Shown here piece by piece: positions 7,727 through 14,433 of a DNA stretch of 19,220 nucleotides. Below the pieces are notes generated by a model. It searched no databases and was not told the origin of the DNA. It was given only the letters and a program-made list of their open reading frames with translations. Both the position numbers and the translations under genes were made by a program. The DNA is from Bacteroidales bacterium (GTDB taxonomy: Bacteria > Bacteroidota > Bacteroidia > Bacteroidales > UBA932), in assembly GCA_017472115.1 (NCBI GenBank), contig JAFUQW010000108.1, positions 1 to 19,220 on the forward strand, in the 5' to 3' direction. The stretch's first letter is position 1. Each line of letters begins with the position of its first letter.

Positions 7727-10186
7727 TTAGAATTTCAAAGTGTAGCTGAATGAAGGCAGAATCGGAATCAGAGCCGTTCCCGTGCAGTGGAATTGTCCGT
7801 CGGGAAGTGCTTCGCCGGTGATCTTGTCGGTTGTACTGATAACCGCGAATACGGGATTAAGTCTGCAATATGCATTATATACGCTTATGTTCCAGATTCT
7901 TTCATTTCCTCTCTTGGTCTCCTTGCGGAAATTCATGCCTATGTCGAGCCTGTGATAATCAGGCAGTTCGAGATTGTTCGGCACTTCGTATAACCCGTTG
8001 TTCCACATTGGAGAGAATGCGGTCAGATATGAATTGACAACCACTCTGTCCTCGCTGTGGACGGTTTCCACAGTCATCCTGTTGCCGCTATGGAAGTTCC
8101 ATGAAGCATATATGTCGAATCTGTCGCTGAACCTGTGCGAAGCTGAAACGGTGATCTTGTGCCTGTTGTCGAATCTGTCGGGATACCAGTCCGTCCATAT
8201 CAAGTCGAACTTCCTCATGTTCCATGAAAGAGTGTAGGCAGCCGTGACAGAGGTGTTTTCAGTGTTCCATCCTATGGTCAATTCTCCTCCGTAACTTCTT
8301 CCCTTGCCTTCCGTGAACTTGTCTTCCCATCGGTCTATCGGTGGATAGAGCGTCGGCGCTCCCGTATATTCCCTCAGATGCTCCATGGTCTTGAAATATC
8401 CTTCTATGTCGAGAGTAAGGTGTGCGGGCAGGTCTAAATATATTCCTGCAGCCATCTGCTTCGAGTGGAGCGGGGCTATTTCTGCCGTGGTCGGCATCCA
8501 GATGTTGGTCGGCAGGTCAAGATAACTGGCCGCGATGTTGTGCACGAACTGGTTCATCTCCGTGTATGAAGCCTTGATCGAGGCCTTGTCGCAGATCATG
8601 AAGCCGAGCGAGGCGCGGGGCTCGATCCTATGATATGTCTTGCCCGGCACATTGAACATCACATATCTTGCTCCGACGTTGGCGCTGAACCATTCCGCAG
8701 GCCTGAATTCATCCTCGATATAGACCGACGCCTCGTGTCCGATGCCTGCGCTTGTCTGGCCTTTCTGATTCATTATTTCCACATCCGGAGTGTTTTCGTA
8801 AGTCCTTCTGCTTCTCTCGCCGGTGAAATCGTGAAGCTGGTATGAGACGCCGAAGCGGATGTCGTTCATCCTGCCGGCCTGCCATCTGAAATCCGCCTTT
8901 GCCACCAGATCGCGTATGGTCGAGACATGGTTTTCCTTCCATCCGTCCATGGTCAGGGTGCCGTTCTTGTTGTCCCAGTCGGTTGATATGTTGGCCACCT
9001 CTCCGTTGAATTGAGTATAATAGAGAATGACCTCGGAAGTCAGTCCGTCTGAAATCCTGTTCTGCCAGTTGAGGGATGCAAGGATATTGCCCCAGTTGAG
9101 TCCCATTGTCTCTTCTCCTTCAAGGTCGGCGCTGCCTTCGATCAGGGTGCCGTTGTCATACACACCGTTCCATTCCTCTCCGTATTTGAACCGGTCGTTT
9201 CCGTAATAGAAATTTGCGGAAATCTTGTTGTCCGGAGAAAACCGGTGCGTGATCTTCGCATTGAGGTCGGTGAGGGCATAGTGCAAGCGGACGTTGTAAT
9301 CTTCCTGTGTGGCATTATAGATTCCAAGCACAGGCTCCGAAAGCACATCAATCCAGCTTCGCCTCATGGCCACATTGAACGAGGTCTTTCCCTTGACTAT
9401 AGGCCCTTCGAACTGCGCTCTTCCGTCGAGAAGGCCGATGGAAAATGTACCGTGATACTCGTATGGGTCACCGTCCACGGTGGTGATATCGACTACGGAT
9501 GACATCCTGCCGCCGAAGCGTGCCGGGAATCCGCTCTTGTAGAAGTCGAGAGTCTCTATCACATCGGTGTTGAATGACGAGAAGAGTCCTGCGAGATGGC
9601 TTACCGAGTAAAGAGGCACTCCGTCGAGAAGGAACAGATTGTCATGACCGGTGCCACCGTGGACATGCAGTCCGGATATTAGTTCCGTGCCGGCAGAGAC
9701 TCCCGGAAGGGTCTGCAGCGTCTTTATCACATCGGGAGAACTCAATACTGCGAATCCCTTGTCAAAAGCCTTCCCGTCCATCCTTTCCAGACCCGTCAGC
9801 GAAGAACGGATCTTCTGCTCATGCCTGTCGGAGACGATTCTGGATTCCGTGAGGGTGTCGTGCCGGTGAGGCTCGGGTGCTGTTGTCAGCACTATGGGCT
9901 TCTGTGGTCTTGCCAGCACGACATGGCCTTCCTTTTCGATTGTCCAGACGAGACCTGATCCGTCAAATACCGTTTCAAGGGCTTCAGTCAGGCTTTCTGT
10001 CTTGTCGGTGCGTCCTCTGTATGTCTTGTCGAGATCGAGTGACGAGTCATATACGAATCTGACATCAAACTTCCCGGAAATGTCATCCATTCCTTCTCTG
10101 ATGGTCTTTCTTGCCTGCCCGTCTGCATCGACGAAGAATGTCAGCATGGCGAGTATGAGAACGAGTATTTTTCTTGAATATATCAT
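7727..10186 (-). CDS. TonB-dependent outer membrane receptor with N-terminal STN domain
   Basis: The product is 819 residues. Residues 1-24 are a signal peptide ending DADGQ. Residues about 25-93 form an STN (secretin/TonB short N-terminal) domain: GKFDVRFVYDSSLD and SLTEALETVFDGSGLVWTIE. The plug covers about 125-235, with VIKTLQTLPGVSAG, DNLFLLDGVPLY and FPARFGGRMSSVVDI. The rest is a 22-strand barrel ending PILPSFSYTLKF. The carboxypeptidase-regulatory-like domain often found between STN and plug in this phylum is absent; only about 30 residues separate them. STN domains usually signal to a FecR-type anti-sigma factor, but no FecR or ECF sigma gene is in the window. The substrate cannot be read from the sequence. 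It is in an operon with the DUF4249 gene and divergent from the second MORN gene. Confidence 0.95.
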   Translation of the reverse strand: MIYSRKILVLILAMLTFFVDADGQARKTIREGMDDISGKFDVRFVYDSSLDLDKTYRGRTDKTESLTEALETVFDGSGLVWTIEKEGHVVLARPQKPIVLTTAPEPHRHDTLTESRIVSDRHEQKIRSSLTGLERMDGKAFDKGFAVLSSPDVIKTLQTLPGVSAGTELISGLHVHGGTGHDNLFLLDGVPLYSVSHLAGLFSSFNTDVIETLDFYKSGFPARFGGRMSSVVDITTVDGDPYEYHGTFSIGLLDGRAQFEGPIVKGKTSFNVAMRRSWIDVLSEPVLGIYNATQEDYNVRLHYALTDLNAKITHRFSPDNKISANFYYGNDRFKYGEEWNGVYDNGTLIEGSADLEGEETMGLNWGNILASLNWQNRISDGLTSEVILYYTQFNGEVANISTDWDNKNGTLTMDGWKENHVSTIRDLVAKADFRWQAGRMNDIRFGVSYQLHDFTGERSRRTYENTPDVEIMNQKGQTSAGIGHEASVYIEDEFRPAEWFSANVGARYVMFNVPGKTYHRIEPRASLGFMICDKASIKASYTEMNQFVHNIAASYLDLPTNIWMPTTAEIAPLHSKQMAAGIYLDLPAHLTLDIEGYFKTMEHLREYTGAPTLYPPIDRWEDKFTEGKGRSYGGELTIGWNTENTSVTAAYTLSWNMRKFDLIWTDWYPDRFDNRHKITVSASHRFSDRFDIYASWNFHSGNRMTVETVHSEDRVVVNSYLTAFSPMWNNGLYEVPNNLELPDYHRLDIGMNFRKETKRGNERIWNISVYNAYCRLNPVFAVISTTDKITGEALPDGQFHCTGTALIPILPSFSYTLKF

Positions 10187-10267
10187 GTCATTTTCAGTTG
10201 TTTCCGAATATAAGACGGAAACATCCTTTAAAAGTACTATTTCGATGTGTAAAAAACAAAATATCGT

Positions 10268-10275
10268 TATCTTTG
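10268..10275 (+). promoter_or_regulatory. Bacteroidota-type -7 box for the second MORN/TonB-like gene
   Basis: TATCTTTG matches TAnnTTTG and lies 34 bases before the ATG at 10310, inside the 123-base divergent gap shared with the receptor operon. No good -33 element is visible. I could not find an equally good box for the receptor on the minus strand. Confidence 0.5.
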
Positions 10276-10309
10276 GAAGAAATAAGGAACAGTTTCAAAG
10301 ACACATACT

Positions 10310-11176
10310 ATGAATACAAGATTGTTTACGCTTGCTTTGGCAATGTTTTTCATGTTTCCTTTCATGTCGTCGGCTCAGGATGTGAAAGACACCGTGGTGG
10401 TCGGAAAAGATTTCCGCTATGAGGGGCAGTGGCCGGAAGGAGAAGGGATAAGATATACTTCCGGAGGCATTCTCAAAGGTCATTTTGTCGAAGGAAAGGC
10501 GGAAGGGATGTGTTCGGGCATATCCTATGACAAGACTCAGAAATATTACGGCAACTACAGAAACGGCAGACGTGACGGCTACGGACGTCAGGCCAGACCT
10601 TGCGGCTTCTATTATGAAGGCGACTTCAAGGACGGGTATCCGGAAGGGAACGGCACGATGTTTTTCTCTGACGGATATATATTCAAGGGAACCTTCCATC
10701 TTGGCAAGCCGCTGGAGGGTCAATATTTTTATTTCAAGACAAGATCCGAATTCAAAGATCAACTCCCGGAGATTCCTGAAATAGAATTGACCAAAGAGAA
10801 CAAAAAGATATTGAAACGCCTGAGGAAGAGTAAAAAGAATGATTCGGAGCAGGAGGAGGAATCTGACAAGGTGAATCCTATGTTTTTAGGCGGGGATGCC
10901 AATATGTTCAGCAAGTGGGTTAACGGTAATCTGGTTTATCCTATGACTGCTAAGATGACGAAGCAGGAAGGCAAGGTTGTCGTACGCTTCACGGTTTCAG
11001 AAACAGGGGAGCTTGCCGATCCTTATGTCATTCAGAGCAGTGGAACTCCGGCGTTGGATTGTGAGGCTCTGAGGGTGGTACAGAAGTCTCCGGACTGGAC
11101 TCCGGGTATGAAAGATGGCAAGGAGGTGTCGTTTACATATACTTTCCCTGTGTTTTTCATGTTGCGGAGCAAGTAG
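10310..11176 (+). CDS. Secreted MORN-repeat protein with TonB C-terminal-like domain (paralog 2)
   Basis: The product is 288 residues with the same architecture as the protein at 5870-6721. A signal peptide ends SSAQ at about residue 23. MORN-like repeats run from about 36 to 137 (YEGQWPEGEG, YYGNYRNGRRDGYG, YEGDFKDGYPEGNG, FKGTFHLGKPLEG) and are better preserved than in paralog 1. A Lys/Glu-rich linker spans about 160-187. Residues about 190-288 are TonB C-terminal-like (PMFLGGDANMFSKWV, EGKVVVRFTVSETGELADP, CEALRVVQKSPDWTPG). Both proteins start their mature part with a V-D-T-V motif followed by GQWPEG, confirming common descent. No membrane anchor is present. It is transcribed divergently from the receptor operon. 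A role together with that receptor is inferred from position only. Confidence 0.85.
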   Translation: MNTRLFTLALAMFFMFPFMSSAQDVKDTVVVGKDFRYEGQWPEGEGIRYTSGGILKGHFVEGKAEGMCSGISYDKTQKYYGNYRNGRRDGYGRQARPCGFYYEGDFKDGYPEGNGTMFFSDGYIFKGTFHLGKPLEGQYFYFKTRSEFKDQLPEIPEIELTKENKKILKRLRKSKKNDSEQEEESDKVNPMFLGGDANMFSKWVNGNLVYPMTAKMTKQEGKVVVRFTVSETGELADPYVIQSSGTPALDCEALRVVQKSPDWTPGMKDGKEVSFTYTFPVFFMLRSK

Positions 11177-11202
11177 AGGGGTAATACTGTCTTAAATCAA
11201 TA

Positions 11203-11264
11203 AAAACTGCTATCTTTGCAGATTAGGGTCTTTGGTGGCCCTGACATTGCAGGATAGCAGTTTT
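11203..11264. repeat. Perfect 12-bp inverted repeat overlapping the suf promoter
   Basis: The arms are AAAACTGCTATC (11203-11214) and GATAGCAGTTTT (11253-11264). An inner 6-bp stem (11225-11230 with 11237-11242) nests inside. The left arm includes the first half of the -7 box of the suf promoter. In RNA reading through from the MORN gene it would form a hairpin ending in TTTTG, so it may act as that gene's terminator. In DNA it could be an operator. Confidence 0.6.
11211..11218 (+). promoter_or_regulatory. sufBp: Bacteroidota-type -7 box for the suf operon
   Basis: TATCTTTG followed by CA matches the usual TAnnTTTG box. TGT at 11188-11190 is a possible weak -33 element, 20 bases upstream. 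A start near 11224 gives a sufB leader of about 105 nt that contains the dispersed repeat at 11262-11316. Confidence 0.6.
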
Positions 11265-11278
11265 GTTGTCATCCCGAG
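11262..11278 (+). repeat. Truncated copy of the dispersed hairpin repeat
   Basis: TTTGTTGTCATCCCGAG occurs here and again at 11284-11300, 22 bases later, a perfect 17-nt direct repeat. This first copy stops after CCCGAG and lacks the right half of the hairpin found in the second copy. Confidence 0.8.
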
Positions 11279-11287
11279 TTTGATTTG

Positions 11288-11316
11288 TTGTCATCCCGAG
11301 CGCAGTCGAGGGATCT
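11288..11316 (+). repeat. Dispersed 29-nt hairpin repeat, copy 1 (sufB leader)
   Basis: The unit runs from TTGTCATCCCGAG to TCGAGGGATCT. Stem arms ATCCC (11293-11297) and GGGAT (11310-11314) enclose a GC-rich core. A related unit of identical length is at 12815-12843. Sequences of this pattern are, to my knowledge, scattered between genes in many Bacteroidota and some other phyla; read as protein they give the familiar spurious string HPERSRG. It sits 11 bases upstream of the sufB start codon. Confidence 0.8.
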
Positions 11317-11327
11317 ATATTAAGAAT

Positions 11328-12767
11328 ATGAGCAAGGATAAAGAAATATTGGAAGGCATTACGGAAAAGGAATACGAGCACGGCTTCGTGACCGATGTCG
11401 AGCAGGAATTCATTCCGAAGGGCCTGAATGAAGATATAATACGCCTGATTTCGGCGAAGAAGGAAGAGCCGGAGTGGATGCTTGAGTTCCGTCTCGATGC
11501 ATTCCGCCGCTGGCAGAAGATGACTATGCCGACATGGGCGCATCTGGATATACCGGAGATAGATTTCCAGGATATAATCTATTACGCGGCTCCAAAGCGT
11601 CCCGAGGACCGTCCGAAGGAGATAGATCCGGAGCTGGAAAAGACATTCGACAAGCTCGGCATTCCTCTGCACGAGAGGGCGGCACTTGCAGGTGTAGCAG
11701 TGGATGCGGTGTTTGATTCAGTGTCCGTGAAGACCACTTTCCGTGCGGCTCTGGAGGAGAAGGGCATCATTTTCTGCTCTTTCTCGGAGGCTGTGCGCGA
11801 ACATCCTGATCTTGTGCGCAAATATCTTGCGTCCGTAGTGCCTGTAGGCGACAATTTCTATGCGGCCCTCAATTCGGCGGTGTTCAGCGACGGTTCGTTC
11901 TGCTATATTCCGAAGGGAGTGCGCTGTCCGATGGAACTTTCGAGCTATTTCCGTATCAACGCAAAGGGTACGGGGCAGTTCGAAAGGACGCTCATCGTGG
12001 CTGACGAGGGCTCTTATGTGAGCTATATGGAGGGTTGTACGGCACCTATGCGTGACGAGAACCAGCTTCATGCGGCTGTGGTCGAGATCATCGTGGAGAA
12101 GGATGCCGAGGTGAAATATTCCACCGTGCAGAACTGGTATCCGGGAGATGCGCAGGGCCGGGGAGGAATCTTCAATTTCGTGACCAAGAGAGGAATCTGC
12201 AAGGGTTCCGGCAGCCATCTTTCATGGACTCAGGTGGAGACCGGCTCGGCCATCACATGGAAATATCCTTCGACAATCCTCAAGGGCGACAATTCGTCAT
12301 CGGAGTTCTACTCTGTGGCGGTGACCAACAATATGCAGCAGGCTGACACCGGAACGAAGATGATACATATAGGCCGCAACACGCGCAGCCGCATCATCAG
12401 CAAGGGTATCTCTGCAGGCCGAAGCCAGAACAGTTACCGTGGTCTGGTCAAGATGCTTCCGGGCGCGGACAATGCGCGCAATTATTCGCAGTGCGACAGC
12501 CTGCTTATCGGTTCCCGTTGCGGGGCCCATACTTTCCCTTATATCGAGAACGCCAACAAGACAGCCGTCGTGGAGCATGAGGCGACCACCTCGAAGATAA
12601 GCGAGGATCAGCTGTTCTACTGCAACCAGAGAGGTATCGGACCGGAGGAGGCCGTGGGACTGATCGTGAACGGATATGCCCGCGAGGTACTGGCAAAGCT
12701 TCCGATGGAGTTTGCGGTCGAGGCGCAGAAGCTTCTGCAGGTCAGCTTGGAAGGCTCTGTGGGTTGA
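11328..12767 (+). CDS. sufB: Fe-S cluster assembly scaffold SufB
   Basis: This 479-residue cytoplasmic protein forms the SufBC2D scaffold on which iron-sulfur clusters are built. The start [20 protein letters not shown] is typical. Key residues are present: Cys389 in [11 protein letters not shown] and His417-Glu418 in VEHEATTSK correspond, with a constant offset of 16, to E. coli Cys405 and His433-Glu434, which are needed for sulfur transfer and cluster assembly. [19 protein letters not shown] and LFYCNQRGI are further family motifs. An in-frame upstream extension to 11232 exists but only translates the dispersed repeat, so I use ATG 11328. First gene of the suf operon; the usual next gene sufC is displaced by a pnuC-like gene. 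Confidence 0.98.
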   Translation: MSKDKEILEGITEKEYEHGFVTDVEQEFIPKGLNEDIIRLISAKKEEPEWMLEFRLDAFRRWQKMTMPTWAHLDIPEIDFQDIIYYAAPKRPEDRPKEIDPELEKTFDKLGIPLHERAALAGVAVDAVFDSVSVKTTFRAALEEKGIIFCSFSEAVREHPDLVRKYLASVVPVGDNFYAALNSAVFSDGSFCYIPKGVRCPMELSSYFRINAKGTGQFERTLIVADEGSYVSYMEGCTAPMRDENQLHAAVVEIIVEKDAEVKYSTVQNWYPGDAQGRGGIFNFVTKRGICKGSGSHLSWTQVETGSAITWKYPSTILKGDNSSSEFYSVAVTNNMQQADTGTKMIHIGRNTRSRIISKGISAGRSQNSYRGLVKMLPGADNARNYSQCDSLLIGSRCGAHTFPYIENANKTAVVEHEATTSKISEDQLFYCNQRGIGPEEAVGLIVNGYAREVLAKLPMEFAVEAQKLLQVSLEGSVG

Positions 12768-12814
12768 TGCTGCTGACAGGAACGAAATGACGGTTAAGCC
12801 TTTAAGACCGTCAA

Positions 12815-12843
12815 TTGTCATGTCGAGCGGAGCCGAGACATCT
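12815..12843 (+). repeat. Dispersed 29-nt hairpin repeat, copy 2 (upstream of pnuC-like gene)
   Basis: It matches copy 1 at 23 of 29 positions. Stem arms are ATGTC (12820-12824) and GACAT (12837-12841). Four of the six differences from copy 1 form two compensating base-pair changes in the stem. It ends 16 bases before the ATG at 12860. Confidence 0.8.
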
Positions 12844-12859
12844 GTAAAATGGAATATTA

Positions 12860-13513
12860 ATGGAATTTTGGAATATAATATTGTTTGAACTTGGCGGGAA
12901 GCCGGTGCTGCTGATAGATCTTCTGTCGGCGGTGTTCGGTCTGACCACCGTTTTTCTGGCAGGCAGGAACCGCAAGTCCAACTTTTATGTAGGCTATGTC
13001 TATACGGCGCTGCTGTTCTTCATGTTCTGGCAGAAGAACCTCTATGCCAACCTGATTCTTCAGCCTATATCGTTGGGAATCAATATAATGGGTCAGTACC
13101 GCTGGAGCCATCCGAAGAAGTCGGAGGAGAGCGCTTCCGGAAGCGGTGACCTGAAGGTGTCGATGCTTTCGTGGCCGCAGAGAGGCTTGATAGTGGTGCT
13201 GGTACTGGTGCTTGCATGGGTGTGGGGCTGGCTGATGAGCATGTTGGGAACCAGATGGTTCGTGGGAGTATTCCCTGCGAATCCTCTGCCTTACCTCGAC
13301 TGCTGCGTGACAGTGCTTATCCTTACGGCACAGACTCTGTCAGCTCTGAAGAAATGGGACTGCTGGGTGGCATGGCTTTTCGTGAACATCGCCAACCTGA
13401 CCCTTTACCTGAAGGCCGGACTGGTGTTCATGCCGATAGTCAGCTGTCTCTACCTTGTGAACGGCATCTGGTCGCTTTTCACATGGTACAGACTTTACAG
13501 AAAGGATGCATAG
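12860..13513 (+). CDS. pnuC: PnuC-family vitamin precursor transporter
   Basis: This 217-residue inner-membrane protein has about seven hydrophobic segments. It resembles PnuC facilitators: an N-terminal GKPVLLIDLLSAVFGLTTVFLAGR, the QPISLGINIMGQYRW segment in the middle, and KKWDCWVAWLFVNIANLTLYL near the end with the Trp-x-x-Trp and Asn pattern of the substrate pocket. PnuC proteins carry nicotinamide riboside (PnuC), thiamine (PnuT) or riboflavin (PnuX) down gradients, trapped by a kinase. I see no TPP, FMN or NAD riboswitch and no kinase gene beside it, so the substrate is open. Nicotinamide riboside is the default guess. It lies between sufB and sufC with repeat-bearing spacers on both sides (92 and 170 bases), suggesting later insertion into the operon. 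Confidence 0.85.
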   Translation: MEFWNIILFELGGKPVLLIDLLSAVFGLTTVFLAGRNRKSNFYVGYVYTALLFFMFWQKNLYANLILQPISLGINIMGQYRWSHPKKSEESASGSGDLKVSMLSWPQRGLIVVLVLVLAWVWGWLMSMLGTRWFVGVFPANPLPYLDCCVTVLILTAQTLSALKKWDCWVAWLFVNIANLTLYLKAGLVFMPIVSCLYLVNGIWSLFTWYRLYRKDA

Positions 13514-13552
13514 TCCCGTTTGTCCACGTCAGGTCCCGTTTGGGTGGACAAA
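13513..13552. repeat. Direct repeat plus 9-bp inverted repeat after the pnuC-like gene
   Basis: GTCCCGTTTG occurs at 13513-13522 and 13533-13542 (20-base spacing). TTTGTCCAC (13519-13527) and GTGGACAAA (13544-13552) form a perfect 9-bp inverted repeat around a 16-base loop. It starts at the stop codon of the pnuC-like gene and may serve as a weak processing or termination hairpin. Confidence 0.6.
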
Positions 13553-13650
13553 TGCAGAAATAAGTGGTATATTTCCATGGAAACAGGCCTTTTCGTGGAT
13601 AAGCAAGGCAAAAACGATGGATTCTCCACCAAAACATGGGTTTTCGTGGA
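13544..13650. repeat. Degenerate 51-base tandem repeat with nested palindromes
   Basis: GTGGA recurs at 13544, 13595 and 13646, exactly 51 bases apart. The first two full units agree at roughly half of positions, best at the ends (TTTTC before and GTGGA after each junction). Nested in it are the palindrome TTTCCATGGAAA (13572-13583) and a hairpin with arms 13625-13635 and 13640-13650 (10 of 11 paired). It fills the spacer between the pnuC-like gene and sufC. No coding potential is apparent. Confidence 0.55.
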
Positions 13651-13683
13651 CAAAAGTATGAATAGAAGAGTTTTTATAAAGTT

Positions 13684-14430
13684 ATGAGCGATATATTATT
13701 GAAGATAGAAGGCCTCAGGGCGTCGGTTGAGGACAAGGAGATCCTCAAGGGAGTCGATCTGGTCATCCGCAAGGGTGAGATCCATGCTGTGATGGGTCCG
13801 AACGGAGCGGGCAAGAGTACTCTTTCGGCAGTTCTTGCCGGCAAACCGCAATTTACGGTTACGGCCGGTACGATAGAGTTCATGGGACAGGACCTGCTTG
13901 AAATGTCTCCCGAGGAGCGTGCATGGGCGGGAATATTCCTTTCGTTCCAGTATCCGGTGGAGATACCGGGAGTGACGATCACGAATTTCATGAAGACTGC
14001 TGTCAATGCTCATCGCGTAGGCAAGGGTCTTGAACCTCTCAAGGCAGGAGATTTCCTGAAGCTTCTTCGCGAGAAGATGGCATTTGTGCAGATGAAGCCG
14101 GAATTTGCAAAGCGTGAAGTAAATGTGGGCTTCTCCGGAGGAGAGAAGAAGCGTAACGAGATATTCCAGATGGCCATGCTCGATCCGACTCTCGCCATCC
14201 TTGACGAGACCGACAGCGGACTGGATGTGGATGCTCTGCGCATAGTGGCAAACGGCGTCAATGCACTTCACACTCCGGAGAAGGCGGCAATAGTCATCAC
14301 CCACTACCAGAGACTTCTGGACTACATCGTGCCGGATGTGGTTCATGTGCTCAAGGACGGACGCATCGTCAAGACTGCGGGCAAGGAACTCGTGGCTGAA
14401 ATCGAGGAGAAGGGTTACGATAATCTGTAG
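13684..14430 (+). CDS. sufC: Fe-S assembly ATPase SufC
   Basis: This 248-residue ABC-type ATPase drives conformational change of the SufBC2D scaffold. Walker A is GPNGAGKST (residues 38-46), the Q-loop Gln is at 89 in [11 protein letters not shown], the signature is [10 protein letters not shown] (151-160), Walker B with catalytic Glu is [11 protein letters not shown] (171-181, Glu175), and the switch His is at 207. The ETDSGLD form and the [10 protein letters not shown] stretch are specific to SufC. Length is normal for the family. It is followed after 3 bases by sufD. Confidence 0.98.
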   Translation: MSDILLKIEGLRASVEDKEILKGVDLVIRKGEIHAVMGPNGAGKSTLSAVLAGKPQFTVTAGTIEFMGQDLLEMSPEERAWAGIFLSFQYPVEIPGVTITNFMKTAVNAHRVGKGLEPLKAGDFLKLLREKMAFVQMKPEFAKREVNVGFSGGEKKRNEIFQMAMLDPTLAILDETDSGLDVDALRIVANGVNALHTPEKAAIVITHYQRLLDYIVPDVVHVLKDGRIVKTAGKELVAEIEEKGYDNL

Positions 14431-14433
14431 GAT

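Noticed and set aside
11232..11327. N-terminal extension of SufB
   Set aside because: The extra 32 codons mostly translate the dispersed repeat (CHPERSRG), and the family's normal start is at ATG 11328.
11718..12218. 166-codon open frame on the minus strand opposite sufB
   Set aside because: It is antisense to conserved SufB sequence and no supporting promoter or family motif is visible.
12768..12859. Riboswitch upstream of the pnuC-like gene
   Set aside because: No TPP, FMN or NAD riboswitch core motif was found; the spacer is occupied by the hairpin repeat.
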